Shown here: piece by piece, positions 25,513 to 34,509 of the stretch
How the letters are laid out: every line of letters starts with the position of its first letter
Position numbering within the stretch: position 1 is the first letter of the stretch
Source of the DNA: Trichocoleus desertorum ATA4-8-CV12
Lineage (GTDB): Bacteria > Cyanobacteriota > Cyanobacteriia > FACHB-46
NCBI GenBank assembly: GCA_019358975.1
Contig: JAHHIL010000051.1
Span: 1-43,690, forward strand
Reading direction: 5' to 3'
DNA: 43,690 bases
The notes under the pieces: generated by a model
The model's database searches: none
What the model was told of the DNA's origin: nothing
The model's input: the letters and a program-made list of their open reading frames with translations, nothing else
Position numbers and translations under genes: made by a program

Positions 25513-25621
25513 GTCTTGTCCTATGCATCGGAAGAGATAGAAACATGAAGAAACTAAGCATCCTTCCGTTGAGCCTTAAACAAATGCATGGCATTGAGTG
25601 TGACGAACAAGGAAGATCCCA

Positions 25622-25664
25622 TATAGCAATCCTTTTTGATTCTTGAATGGGGTGCAGGGGTAAA
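25622..25664 (-). repeat. partial copy of the 102-bp MITE
   Basis: These 43 bases are the exact reverse complement of 35500-35542, the right part of the MITE at 35441. They begin with the same terminal TATAGCAATCCT. The similarity stops at 25665, so the other end is deleted. The repeat lies immediately after the receiver gene stop at 25682. Confidence 0.8.
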
Positions 25665-25681
25665 GGGAGCTTTTCGGAAAC

Positions 25682-26146
25682 CTATTTTTCAACTTTTTCT
25701 GGGTTGAGAAGATCGACGATCGCAGCAATTAATGCCGCTGACTCGATCGGTTTAGCAATGTGTTGCTGAAATCCTGCCGCGATCGCCTGTTGCTGATTGA
25801 TCTCTCCAGCATAAGCAGTCAGGGCGATCGCGGGAATTTGACCGCCGGGTGGAGATAGCTGTCTCACCTGCTGCATTAGCATATAGCCATCCATGTCAGG
25901 CATACCAATATCGCTCAACAAAACATCTAGCTGGAACTGAGCGAATGCGGCGATCGCTTCTGCGGCTGAAGCGGCAGTCACAACCTCTGCCCCTTCCTGT
26001 TCTAAGACAAAGGCGACATACTCGCGCATATCAACCGTATCGTCTACCACTAACACCTTGATTCCCTGGAGACCTGAAGAAGGTTTGGACTCGCGACCCG
26101 TCTGAGGAAGCCTTGATTGTGGCGGCATCAGCGGGAACTTCACCAA
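25682..26146 (-). CDS. receiver domain, separated from its kinase by a frameshift
   Basis: 154 residues containing a complete CheY-like receiver: acidic pair in VLVVDDTVDMREYVAFVLEQEG, phosphoacceptor Asp79 in LLSDIGMPDMDGY, Thr in AIALTAYAG and Lys in HIAKPIE. There is no DNA-binding output domain. Its first codons (MVKFPLMPPQSR) are not a natural start: in the frame of this gene the upstream bases read ELHGGTVHAASPGEGQGATFLVKFPLMPPQ, the exact continuation expected for the kinase ending just before. The receiver was therefore the C-terminal domain of a hybrid kinase. It may still be translated by re-initiation, since the kinase frame overlaps it by a few bases. Confidence 0.85.
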   Translation of the reverse strand: MVKFPLMPPQSRLPQTGRESKPSSGLQGIKVLVVDDTVDMREYVAFVLEQEGAEVVTAASAAEAIAAFAQFQLDVLLSDIGMPDMDGYMLMQQVRQLSPPGGQIPAIALTAYAGEINQQQAIAAGFQQHIAKPIESAALIAAIVDLLNPEKVEK

Positions 26147-28194
26147 AAAGGTAGCTCCCTGCCCTTCACCCGGGCTGGCTGCATGAACAGTGCCACCGTG
26201 TAGCTAACGATTTGACGGACGATCGCTAAGCCTAAGCCCAAGCCCCCAAATTGTCGAGTGGTGGTACTGTCAGCTTGCTGGAAGTACTCAAACACATGGG
26301 GCAAGAAGTGAGGAGCAATCCCTTTCCCGGTGTCGCTAACCGTAATCTGAGCCTGTGCCTCAACCTGCTCTAAGCGAATTTCGATACGTCCTCGTTGGGG
26401 AGTGAACTTAACAGCGTTAGATAACAGGTTCCAGATGACTTGCTGCAATCGACCAGAATCCCCTAAGATTTGCCCAACCTCTGGTTCCAGTACTGTCTGA
26501 ATTTGAATCAACTTTGTAGATGCTGCTACCCGTACGGTTTCCAATGCAGCAGTAATGATTGTTGCTAGATTGACGGGAGTGGCATTGAGGCTAAGTTTGC
26601 CTTGCAGAATTCGAGACACATCGAGTAAATCATCAATCAGTTGCACTTGCAGTTTGGCGTTGCGCTCGATCGTCGCCAGGGCATCGGCGGTTCGCGCTTG
26701 ATCAAACTTGCGGTCTTGCAACAGCTTTGACCAACCTAAGATGGGGTTGAGCGGCGATCGCAACTCATGCGATAGCACGGCTAAAAACTCATCTTTGAGG
26801 CGATTCACTCGTTCGGCTTCTTCTCGTGCCGCTCGTTCTCGTTTCAGAAGCTGCTCTCGCTCTGCTTCAATCTGTCTTTGGATGGTTTTGTCCTGCAAGA
26901 TTTTGATCAATCCCTGTGCGACACCCGTTTCATCCTGTAACGGCATCACCAAGCCACTACCCCAGAAGCGGCTACCATCTTGCCGCACATGCCAACGTTC
27001 ATTTTCTGCCTGCCCTTGCGTCAGAGCAGTTTGTCTTTCCCGCTCAGCAGCTCCCCGTGCAGCGTCTTCTGGCGTGAAAATGATGCGACCGTCTCGACCG
27101 AGAATGCCTGCTTCTGCATATCCCAGCAAGCGTTTGGCACCCGCGTTCCAACTGGTGACAATGCCATTGAAATCGAGGGTAAAAATGGCATATTCTTTCG
27201 CACTTTCAATCATTAACCGCAAGCGCGCTTCACTTTGGCGTAAGGCGATTTCAGTTTGTTTGCGATCGCTGATATCAATGATAAATTCCACGCCCTCTGT
27301 TTCATTGATCCGTTCTGCTGTAAACAAGCCCCACCAGCGTGAGCCATCCTTGCGGATGTATTCTTTTTCGTAGGGAGTTGTGTGCCCGGTAGATTCAAAC
27401 TCCCGGATGGCACACAGAGAAGCGGGCATCCACTCTGGTGGTGTCATTACATCCCACCGCACCCGCCCTTGCTCAACATCTTCCTGGTTGTAGCCGATCA
27501 TTTGTAAGAAAGTGGCGTTGGCATCGGTAATGCTGCCATCGGCTTTGAAGAAAATGACCCCAACCATTTCGATCGCTAACGCTCGTCGCAGCCGTTCTTC
27601 CGATTCGCGCAGAGCAAGATTGGAGCGATCGCGCTCAAGGGCGATGCTGGCGATTTGAGTGTCAAACTCAGCCGAGGTAAACCGCCCATCGCGATCGAAG
27701 GCATAAAACCCATCCCGGATGCTCGACAAAATGGTTTCAACTTGCTGCTTGGCGGCGACTGCCTCCTGCTGAAACTGCGATCGCTGCTGCTGCATCTGCA
27801 CAAACTCGGTCACATCCTCTGATCGGTTAAGGATGTGCGTCAATTCTCCAGTTTCATCAAAGACGGGCGAGTTTACCACCTTCCAGTAGCGTTCTTCAGA
27901 CCTACCCCCTTCAGATTCGGGGCGACGAATGTCATACTTCAGCACGTCCATTGTATGCGGCTGGCGATTCTGCACCACGCTCTCTAGGGATGCTCGTAAA
28001 TTTTGGGCAGCCTTAGCATTTAGATGGTTGAAATTCTCTGGAAAGACATCAAACACATTCCGACCGATAACCGCTTCTCGTTTTGTGTTGGTTGCCTGAA
28101 AGTGAGCATCACTGCCCTCGACGATCACAAAATCGAGGGCTAATACGAGGTACAGATCTGGCACCGCTGCAAACAACCGTTGAAAATCCAGCAT
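26140..28194 (-). CDS. PAS-PAS sensor histidine kinase, C-terminus frameshifted
   Basis: 684 residues, soluble. An N-terminal PAS (LYLVLALDFVIVEGSDAHFQATN) and PAC are followed by a truncated PAS start (SIRDGFYAFDRDGRFT), then PAS (GVIFFKADGSITDANATFLQMIGY) and PAS (YAIFTLDFNGIVTSWNAGAKRLLGY) modules with PAC motifs. HisKA FLAVLSHELRSPLNPILGW carries His476. The ATPase core has NLLSNAVKFTP, DTGKGIAP, FEYFQQAD and GGLGLGLAIVRQIV. After that the reading changes to SYTVALFMQPARV, which is not kinase-like: one base is missing near 26205 (GTTAGCTA where GTTGAGCTA is expected). The last ATPase strands are lost, so activity is doubtful unless frameshifting restores the 837-residue hybrid. Confidence 0.88.
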   Translation of the reverse strand: MLDFQRLFAAVPDLYLVLALDFVIVEGSDAHFQATNTKREAVIGRNVFDVFPENFNHLNAKAAQNLRASLESVVQNRQPHTMDVLKYDIRRPESEGGRSEERYWKVVNSPVFDETGELTHILNRSEDVTEFVQMQQQRSQFQQEAVAAKQQVETILSSIRDGFYAFDRDGRFTSAEFDTQIASIALERDRSNLALRESEERLRRALAIEMVGVIFFKADGSITDANATFLQMIGYNQEDVEQGRVRWDVMTPPEWMPASLCAIREFESTGHTTPYEKEYIRKDGSRWWGLFTAERINETEGVEFIIDISDRKQTEIALRQSEARLRLMIESAKEYAIFTLDFNGIVTSWNAGAKRLLGYAEAGILGRDGRIIFTPEDAARGAAERERQTALTQGQAENERWHVRQDGSRFWGSGLVMPLQDETGVAQGLIKILQDKTIQRQIEAEREQLLKRERAAREEAERVNRLKDEFLAVLSHELRSPLNPILGWSKLLQDRKFDQARTADALATIERNAKLQVQLIDDLLDVSRILQGKLSLNATPVNLATIITAALETVRVAASTKLIQIQTVLEPEVGQILGDSGRLQQVIWNLLSNAVKFTPQRGRIEIRLEQVEAQAQITVSDTGKGIAPHFLPHVFEYFQQADSTTTRQFGGLGLGLAIVRQIVSYTVALFMQPARVKGRELPFW

Positions 28195-28703
28195 CAGTCT
28201 CCCCTCTTCACCCCCGCAAACAAATTCTCAGAAGCAGATTCACCACCTTCGCCCATCACGCACTCTATTCTTCCTGTGAGAAATACTGCGTTAGAACCTG
28301 CTGGCTACCCGATCGCAGCAAGTTTATAGAGATAGCATACATAAGAGATGTTATAATTCACCATCTCTTACATCCATAAAAGTTGCATTCCCTCGTTGGA
28401 AGTAGATATTGCGTTGCGATCGCCCTCCCTGCTTATGCTATAGCTTAAATTCTGACCAACCTGAGCATAATCACTTCTACTGGCTGAAACAGAGCGATTA
28501 ACCGCACTACGACGATATGGCATTCTTGATACACCACCTGAACCTGCCTTCCAGCGCATCACCCTTCCAAATCTCTTGGTTGCTTCTTTATAGGATTCAC
28601 TAGACTAGAGGAATAGCTTTATCTTGCCACTGAAAAGAGTGGAAACTGATGTAACGACTGCAAGATAGAACCAGTTAATAGGCGACATCACTAGGCATGA
28701 TTT
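28195..28703. other. intergenic region between divergent sensor genes
   Basis: About 510 nt. It holds a perfect inverted repeat at 28342-28370 listed separately. A minus-strand frame at 28562-28368 (64 residues, beginning MMRWKAGSGGVSRMPYRRS) is preceded by GGAAGGGTG and might be a small gene, but its Ser/Arg-rich composition and lack of a recognised family leave it at low confidence. Nothing else is supported. Confidence 0.3.
28342..28370. promoter_or_regulatory. perfect 9-bp inverted repeat, candidate operator
   Basis: TAAGAGATG (28342-28350) and CATCTCTTA (28362-28370) form a perfect dyad with an 11-nt spacer. The site lies about 150 nt upstream of the minus-strand kinase start and 330 nt upstream of the plus-strand PAS-receiver gene. 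The 20-nt half-site spacing (two helical turns) suits a dimeric regulator; no T-run supports a terminator. Confidence 0.4.
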
Positions 28704-29744
28704 ATGAGTGACGATCAAGTTAAGCTGCATTTTCAAGTGATTCGGCAGCGAATTGCAGCGTTGCAACGGGAAGATGTAGAAGCTTGGCAGGAAATTGATG
28801 CTGCACTTGAAGATCTGCACGTGATTTATGAGCAGATGCAGACAGATTTGGAGGCGATCGGGCTTATTCAGGACGATTTGCTCCACTATCACAGTTTGTT
28901 TCAGTCCGCTCCGATCGCTTATTTGGTCACCGATGCCAATGGTGTCATTCTGGAAGCGAATAGGGCGATCGCTCAACTCCTCAACGTGCCCGAACGTTAT
29001 CTGGTCGGGCAACCTCTGGTTTTGTATGTGGCAGAAGGCGATTACCCCTCCGGGGAACTGCGAAGCAACCGCTTAGCCTTTCGGACTCAATTGAGCCAGC
29101 TTTCCCAACATCATGGGACACAAGTTTGGCAGATGAATGTACGCCCACGAAACGGGCAACCGTTTGCTTCTGAGTGGCATGTTGCGCCCGCTCGTAATCT
29201 GGATGGGCTAATTGAAAGCCTGCGGATTGGGGTGTACAACTTGAGCCAATCTCAGCAGGTGGTTTCGCCTACAGAGTTGCCCAAAGCGATCGCTCCCCTG
29301 GCTGGGCAACAACCCCTGAAAGCCACCTCAACAGAAGGAAGAACTCCCCTGTCACAATTACCTCAAGCTCTAGATGGCTTACGGGTGCTGGTGGTCGATG
29401 ACGAAGCAGATATCCGCGAATTTATCACCACTGTTTTGGAATCCTATGGCATTGGTGTCAGGGCAGTTGCCAGCGCAGCGGCAGCGTTAGAGGAGCTAGA
29501 GCAATTTCATCCTGATGTGTTGATGAGTGATATTCGGATGCCTAATGGAGATGGCTACAGCCTGATTCGGCAAATTCGTGCTTTGGAAGCTGGGCAGGGG
29601 GGGCATATTCCTGCCGTCGCGATCACCGCTTATCTGGATGAGGATCGAGAGAAGGCGCTGAAGGCTGGCTATGAGGCGCGTTTACACAAATTAGCTCATC
29701 CCACCGAATGGATTGAGATGGTGGCTCAATTGGCTGGGTATTGA
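28704..29744 (+). CDS. PAS domain-receiver protein
   Basis: 346 residues. An N-terminal helical region (about 1-65) leads to a PAS domain (APIAYLVTDANGVILEANRAIAQLLNVPERYLVGQPLVLYV, about 70-110), then a linker and a receiver domain (about 225-345). Receiver residues: VLVVDDEADIREFI, Asp276 in LMSDIRMPNGDGY, Thr in VAITAY and a Lys in RLHKLAHP. There is no kinase core or DNA-binding domain, so it may be a phosphorelay intermediate or a sensor-coupled receiver that partners a neighbouring kinase. It stands upstream of a stray HisKA fragment and the large double kinase, all on the plus strand. Confidence 0.85.
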   Translation: MSDDQVKLHFQVIRQRIAALQREDVEAWQEIDAALEDLHVIYEQMQTDLEAIGLIQDDLLHYHSLFQSAPIAYLVTDANGVILEANRAIAQLLNVPERYLVGQPLVLYVAEGDYPSGELRSNRLAFRTQLSQLSQHHGTQVWQMNVRPRNGQPFASEWHVAPARNLDGLIESLRIGVYNLSQSQQVVSPTELPKAIAPLAGQQPLKATSTEGRTPLSQLPQALDGLRVLVVDDEADIREFITTVLESYGIGVRAVASAAAALEELEQFHPDVLMSDIRMPNGDGYSLIRQIRALEAGQGGHIPAVAITAYLDEDREKALKAGYEARLHKLAHPTEWIEMVAQLAGY

Positions 29745-29794
29745 GGAAAGTGCTGAGTTTTCAGGGCTGAGTAAAGGGTTGAACTACAATTCAA

Positions 29795-29992
29795 AATTCA
29801 ACCCCACTGGCAGCAATTCTCGGTTGGGCACGCTTATTACAAACCCGATCGTTTGACCCAGAGACAACAGCACGGGCGCTGGAAACGCTCGAACGCAATG
29901 CCACGAGTGAAGCAAAATTAGTAAAGGGCTTGCTGGATGTTTCCAGCATTCTCTTAATGAATTCTGCTGATCCTCTAGGAGAAGAGGGATAA
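29795..29992 (+). pseudogene. HisKA fragment of a lost histidine kinase
   Basis: The plus frame reads NSTPLAAILGWARLLQTRSF, then DPETTARALETLERNATSEAKLVKGLLDVSSIL, and stops at 29990. This is the dimerisation/phosphotransfer helix pair of a HisKA domain starting at the TPL of the H-E-L-R-T-P-L box. The upstream H-box and the whole ATPase domain are missing. It closely resembles the second HisKA of the next gene and shares its order, so it is probably debris from a duplicated kinase. Its last bases (GGAGAAGAGGGA) supply the ribosome-binding region for the gene at 29998. Confidence 0.75.
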
Positions 29993-29997
29993 GTGCT

Positions 29998-32900
29998 ATG
30001 CAACGACAAACATCTGAAATCGTCACCTTAAACGATATTTTGATTACCGAAGAGCTATCCCAACGCCCTTCCCGTTCTCCTAACTGGCAGGCAGAAAATC
30101 GGGCAATGCGAACTCTGGCTCAAGAGATGACACATAATTCAGCAAGCTTGCAGCAAACCCTGGTCGAAATCGCGCTAGAGCTATGTCAGGCAGGAACGGC
30201 AGGGGTGAGCTTGCTAGAAACGACAGCGACAGGGGAAGAAGTCTTTCGCTGGACTGCATTAGCCGGAACCTTGGCGAAATCGGTCGGTGACACTACCCCC
30301 CGCGACTTTAGCCCCTGTGGGGTCTGTTTAGACCGGGGAACTCCTCAGCTTTTTGGGTATCCCGAACGCTATTTCACCTACCTCCAGGACGCGAACACAC
30401 CGTTTAGCGCAGAGCGCAACTCCGAAGGAATTGTGGAAGGGCTAGTGTTGCCTTTGATTGCTGATGGTCATGCCCTCGGTACGATCTGGATTGTGTCGCA
30501 CGATGAGCAGCGGCATTTTGACTTAGAAGATGTGCGGGTGATGAGCAGTCTGGCTGACTTTGCAGCTACCGCCCTCCTGCTAAACCAGCGGCAGGCTCAA
30601 GGATCGCGGTTGGCGAACAGCAACCTAACCCCACTGGAAGATCGGTATCGGTTGGCGCTAGAAGCAGCGGAATTGGCGGCGTGGGATTGGAATATTATCA
30701 CCAACCGCGTGGTCTGGAACGATCAGCACTATCACTTGTTAGGGCTAGAACCCGACCATCGAGAGCAGTCGGCTGAAATGTTTATACAGTACGTTTATCC
30801 CGCCGATCGCCAGCAGATGAGCGAACGACTGGAACAAGCGATCGCCACCAACGGCACTTACCAGGCAGACTTTCGCATTGTGCGGGCTGACACGGGAGAA
30901 ATTCGCTGGATGAGCGGCTACGGGCGGGTGATGGAAACCCACCACGGCAAGGCGACTCGTATGTCGGGGGTGATGAGCGACTCGACTGAGCGGCAACAAG
31001 CCGAAACGAATTTGCACGAATCGGAAGAAAAATATCGATCGCTGTTCAACTCTATTGATGAAGGCTATTTGCTCATTGATGTGATTTTTGATGAAGCCGA
31101 TCAGCCCGTTGACCTCTTATATGTGGAGGCAAATCAAGCGGCGATCGCAATGGTTGGGCAAGATTTCACCGGACGGCGGCTCAGCAAAATTAACCCAGAA
31201 TATGAACCCTTTTGGTATGAAATTTTTGGTCGTGTTGCCCGTACAGGTGAAAGCGAACGATTGGAACGATATGCCCAGCCAGATCAAAAATGGTATGACT
31301 TCTACGTGGTTAAAGTCGGTGATGACCGCGATCGCCGTGTTGCAGTCGTCTTCCAAGACATTACCGATCGCAAGCAGAACGAGGAAGCCCTGCGCGAAAG
31401 CAAAGCTCAAATTGCGGCTGACCTGGCGGGGATACGCCGACTTTACGAGCTACAGTCGAAGCTGGCAAACCAAAACGATGTCAGGGCGGCACTCCAGGAC
31501 GTGCTCGCAGTAGCCTGTGAGTTTACCAGCACTGATCGGGGCTGCGTGCAGCTTCTTAGCTCAGACGGTAAGCGGCTGGAGATGGCTGTCTGGCAGGGGT
31601 ATGCGGATGACGGCCCCTTTATCTCCTTCTTTCGCTACGAAGGTCTGGAAACGGGGTGTGAGGTGGCGCGCGTCCATCGGCAACGCCTGATTATCGAAGA
31701 CACGGTGGGTTTCCCAGGTTTGGAAGGCACCGATGCTGGCGCTGCCTCCCACGCCGACGGAATTCGCGCCGCGCAGTCCACCCCGATGGCAAGTCGATCG
31801 GGAGAGACCATCGGCGTGATCAGCACTCAGTTCCGTCAGCCGCATCGTCCCAGCGACCACGAGCTGCGGCTGATGGACATGCTTGCTTGGACTGCCGGGG
31901 AATTTCTTGAGCGTCACCGGGCGGATGCGGCGCTGCGTCAATCGGAGGAAAAATATCGATCGCTGTTCGAGTCAATTAATGATGGCTTTTGTCTGATCGA
32001 AATGATTTTTGACGAGAACGAGCAGCCTGTTGACTATCGCTTTTTGGAAATCAGTCCATCTTTTGAGCAACAGACGGGGATGGCAAACGCGCTGGGTAAA
32101 CGGATGCGCGAACTCGCTCCAGACCACGAAGAATTTTGGTTTGAAACTTACGGCAACGTTGCTTTGACAGGTCAAGCTGTGTGCTTTGAGAGCCGTGCTG
32201 AACAGTTGCACCGTTGGTTTGACATTTATGCCTTTCCTGTTGGCGAACCCGAAAACCAACAGGTTGCCATTGTTTTCAACGACATTACCGATCGCAAACA
32301 AGCAGAAGCCGATCAAATTCAACGGATTCAAGAACAAGCTGCCTACGAAGAAGAACGCCAACGCGCGGAGACATTGGCAGAACTCGATCGCGCCAAAACC
32401 ATCTTCTTCAGCAACGTTTCTCACGAGTTCCGCACTCCGCTAACCTTGATGCTGGCTCCCCTACAAGATGCGTTGAACGAGGGGCTACGCCCGACCGAAG
32501 GTCAACGCACCCACCCCCTCAACTCTGTTAATCGAGAACGGATAGAACTAGCGCACCGCAATGCTCTACGCCTGCTGAAACTGGTCAATACCCTGCTCGA
32601 CTTCTCCCGCATCGAAGCTGGACGGATGGAAGCCGTTTATGAACCAACAGATTTATCTCAATTTACGACTGAATTAGCGAGTGTGTTTCGATCGGCGATC
32701 GAGCAGGCAGGTCTGCGGCTGATTGTCGATTGCTCACCGTTACCGGAAGCGGTGTATGTCGATCGCGAGATGTGGGAAAAAATTATCCTCAACCTACTCT
32801 CCAACGCCTTTAAGTTCACCTTTGAGGGGGAAATTACCCTATCCATACGAGCAGAATCTGATGTTGTTCTAGAAGTGTGGGATACGGGCGTTGGGATTGC

Positions 32901-34509
32901 ACCCGATGAACTGCCTCATCTGTTTGAGCGGTTTTATCAGGTGCGGGGCACACAAGCCCGAACCCATGAAGGATCAGGAATTGGTCTAGCCCTGGTGAAT
33001 GAACTCGTTCGACTACATGGCGGCACAATTGAAGTGAGTAGCACTCTAGGACAGGGAACCTGCTTTGCGATCGCCCTACCCTTTGGCACAGACCACTTAC
33101 CCAGCGATCGCCTTCGACCTGAAGGCGATCGTATTCAGCCTACCCGTACTCTAGCATCAACCGCGATCGATGCAGCCCTCTATGTCGAAACGGTAGAGCG
33201 GTGGCTCCCTGGGAAGGATGAAAGCGGAAGGATGAGGGATGAAACAGAAGCCGCACTTCATCCTACTGCTCCGCAGAAACAAGCTATATCTCTCATCCCT
33301 CATTCCTCATCCCACCCTTCGGGAACGCCAAAGGCGTACATCCCTCATCCTTCAAAATCCCGCGTTCTCCTGGTGGATGATAACGCCGACATGCGAGAGT
33401 ATTTGACACGCATTCTGAACGAACATGTTCAGGTAGAAGCAGTGGCAAATGGAGAAGCCGCACTGACAGCCGCTCAAGCGCACGTCCCTGATTTGATCTT
33501 GAGCGATGTGATGATGCCAGGGCTAGATGGCTTTGGCTTGCTTCAGGCATTACGGGCAGACCCCCGCACCAGAGAAGTCCCCATCATCTTGCTCTCGGCT
33601 CGGGCTGGAGAAGAAGCGATCGTGGAAGGACTGGAAGCAGGAGCAGACGACTACCTGATCAAACCCTTCTCAGCCCAAGAACTGGTGTCTCGCGTCAATG
33701 CCCATCTTCAGATGGCGCAACTGCGAGGGGAAGCGCTGCATCAGGCTAGAACCACCATCCGCAGAAGAGATGAACTGCTGTCAACGGTTTCCCATGAACT
33801 GAACACACCTCTAGTCTCGATTTTGGGTTGGACGCGCTTGCTGCGAACCAGTCCCTCCAGTCCATTGATGTTGACCAAAGCCCTAGACACCATTGAGCGC
33901 AACGCAACGCTGCAAGCCAAACTGGTGCAAGACTTGCTGGATATTTCTCGGATCACCACAGGCAAGCTGCGTTTGCATCTTCAACCCGTCGAACTAGCAA
34001 CTGTGATCGAGACAGCGATCGCCACTGTTTATCATCTTGCTGAAGCCAAAGGGATTGACTTGGTGTGGTGGGGCATCACTGATCCAGTCAAAGATCCAGT
34101 CAAAATGGCTGAGGTGATGGTGATGGGTGACAGCGATCGCCTCCAGCAAGTCATCTGCAATCTCCTGACCAACGCGATTAAGTTCACGCCAGAAAGTGGA
34201 CAGGTAGACGTTCAACTGATTACTCATGCAACTTCGCAGCCCGCAGATTACGCCGAAATTCGGGTCACCGATACAGGCATTGGGATTGCGGCTGATTTTC
34301 TACCGCATGTCTTCGATCGCTTCCGTCAAGCCAGAGATTCGGATTCAGAGAATGGGTTGGGATTGGGGCTGGCGATCGCCCACCATTTAGCCGAACTCCA
34401 CAACGGTACAATCCATGCCGAAAGTGCAGGAGAAGGAAAGGGCACAACCCTGATTGTCCGCTTGCCACTTCTAACATCGATGACCCATGAGCCATCATCC
34501 ATGCCCTAA
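29998..34509 (+). CDS. GAF/PAS hybrid sensor with two histidine-kinase cores and a receiver
   Basis: 1503-residue soluble signalling protein. Order: GAF (about 50-200), PAS (215-335), PAS (345-460), GAF (480-640), PAS (650-770), HisKA with His809 (FFSNVSHEFRTPLTL), HATPase (about 870-1030; ESDVVLEVWDTGVGIAP, GSGIGLALVNELVRLHGG), receiver with Asp1170 (LILSDVMMPGLDGF, Lys in DYLIKPFS), second HisKA with His1266 (LLSTVSHELNTPLVS) and second HATPase (VTDTGIGIAADFLPHVFDRF, NGLGLGLAIAHHLAE). This order suggests an internal phosphorelay. ATG follows a good GGAGAAGAGG site. The linker before the receiver holds inverted and palindromic DNA repeats (33225-33360). Input ligands are not deducible. Confidence 0.92.
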   Translation: MQRQTSEIVTLNDILITEELSQRPSRSPNWQAENRAMRTLAQEMTHNSASLQQTLVEIALELCQAGTAGVSLLETTATGEEVFRWTALAGTLAKSVGDTTPRDFSPCGVCLDRGTPQLFGYPERYFTYLQDANTPFSAERNSEGIVEGLVLPLIADGHALGTIWIVSHDEQRHFDLEDVRVMSSLADFAATALLLNQRQAQGSRLANSNLTPLEDRYRLALEAAELAAWDWNIITNRVVWNDQHYHLLGLEPDHREQSAEMFIQYVYPADRQQMSERLEQAIATNGTYQADFRIVRADTGEIRWMSGYGRVMETHHGKATRMSGVMSDSTERQQAETNLHESEEKYRSLFNSIDEGYLLIDVIFDEADQPVDLLYVEANQAAIAMVGQDFTGRRLSKINPEYEPFWYEIFGRVARTGESERLERYAQPDQKWYDFYVVKVGDDRDRRVAVVFQDITDRKQNEEALRESKAQIAADLAGIRRLYELQSKLANQNDVRAALQDVLAVACEFTSTDRGCVQLLSSDGKRLEMAVWQGYADDGPFISFFRYEGLETGCEVARVHRQRLIIEDTVGFPGLEGTDAGAASHADGIRAAQSTPMASRSGETIGVISTQFRQPHRPSDHELRLMDMLAWTAGEFLERHRADAALRQSEEKYRSLFESINDGFCLIEMIFDENEQPVDYRFLEISPSFEQQTGMANALGKRMRELAPDHEEFWFETYGNVALTGQAVCFESRAEQLHRWFDIYAFPVGEPENQQVAIVFNDITDRKQAEADQIQRIQEQAAYEEERQRAETLAELDRAKTIFFSNVSHEFRTPLTLMLAPLQDALNEGLRPTEGQRTHPLNSVNRERIELAHRNALRLLKLVNTLLDFSRIEAGRMEAVYEPTDLSQFTTELASVFRSAIEQAGLRLIVDCSPLPEAVYVDREMWEKIILNLLSNAFKFTFEGEITLSIRAESDVVLEVWDTGVGIAPDELPHLFERFYQVRGTQARTHEGSGIGLALVNELVRLHGGTIEVSSTLGQGTCFAIALPFGTDHLPSDRLRPEGDRIQPTRTLASTAIDAALYVETVERWLPGKDESGRMRDETEAALHPTAPQKQAISLIPHSSSHPSGTPKAYIPHPSKSRVLLVDDNADMREYLTRILNEHVQVEAVANGEAALTAAQAHVPDLILSDVMMPGLDGFGLLQALRADPRTREVPIILLSARAGEEAIVEGLEAGADDYLIKPFSAQELVSRVNAHLQMAQLRGEALHQARTTIRRRDELLSTVSHELNTPLVSILGWTRLLRTSPSSPLMLTKALDTIERNATLQAKLVQDLLDISRITTGKLRLHLQPVELATVIETAIATVYHLAEAKGIDLVWWGITDPVKDPVKMAEVMVMGDSDRLQQVICNLLTNAIKFTPESGQVDVQLITHATSQPADYAEIRVTDTGIGIAADFLPHVFDRFRQARDSDSENGLGLGLAIAHHLAELHNGTIHAESAGEGKGTTLIVRLPLLTSMTHEPSSMP
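33225..33360 (+). repeat. repeat-rich linker inside the large kinase gene
   Basis: Between the first kinase core and the receiver, GGATGAGGGATGA (33230-33242) pairs with TCATCCCTCAT (from about 33294). CATCCCTCAT recurs at about 33340. A small palindrome-type repeat (CCTTCGGGAACGCC-AAAGGCGTAC) sits between. Translated, it gives LIPHSSSHPSGTPKAYIPHP, a low-complexity linker. The small repeat keeps the reading frame. Confidence 0.6.

Noticed and set aside
25570-25700. Read-through of the receiver gene past its TAG, as a fourth amber case
   Set aside because: The continuation consists of the MITE copy and shows no coding character, so TAG is a true stop here.
26708-27373. Plus-strand frame of 221 codons opposite the PAS kinase
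   Set aside because: Ser/Arg/Cys-rich shadow of the kinase gene; no recognised domain or start signal.
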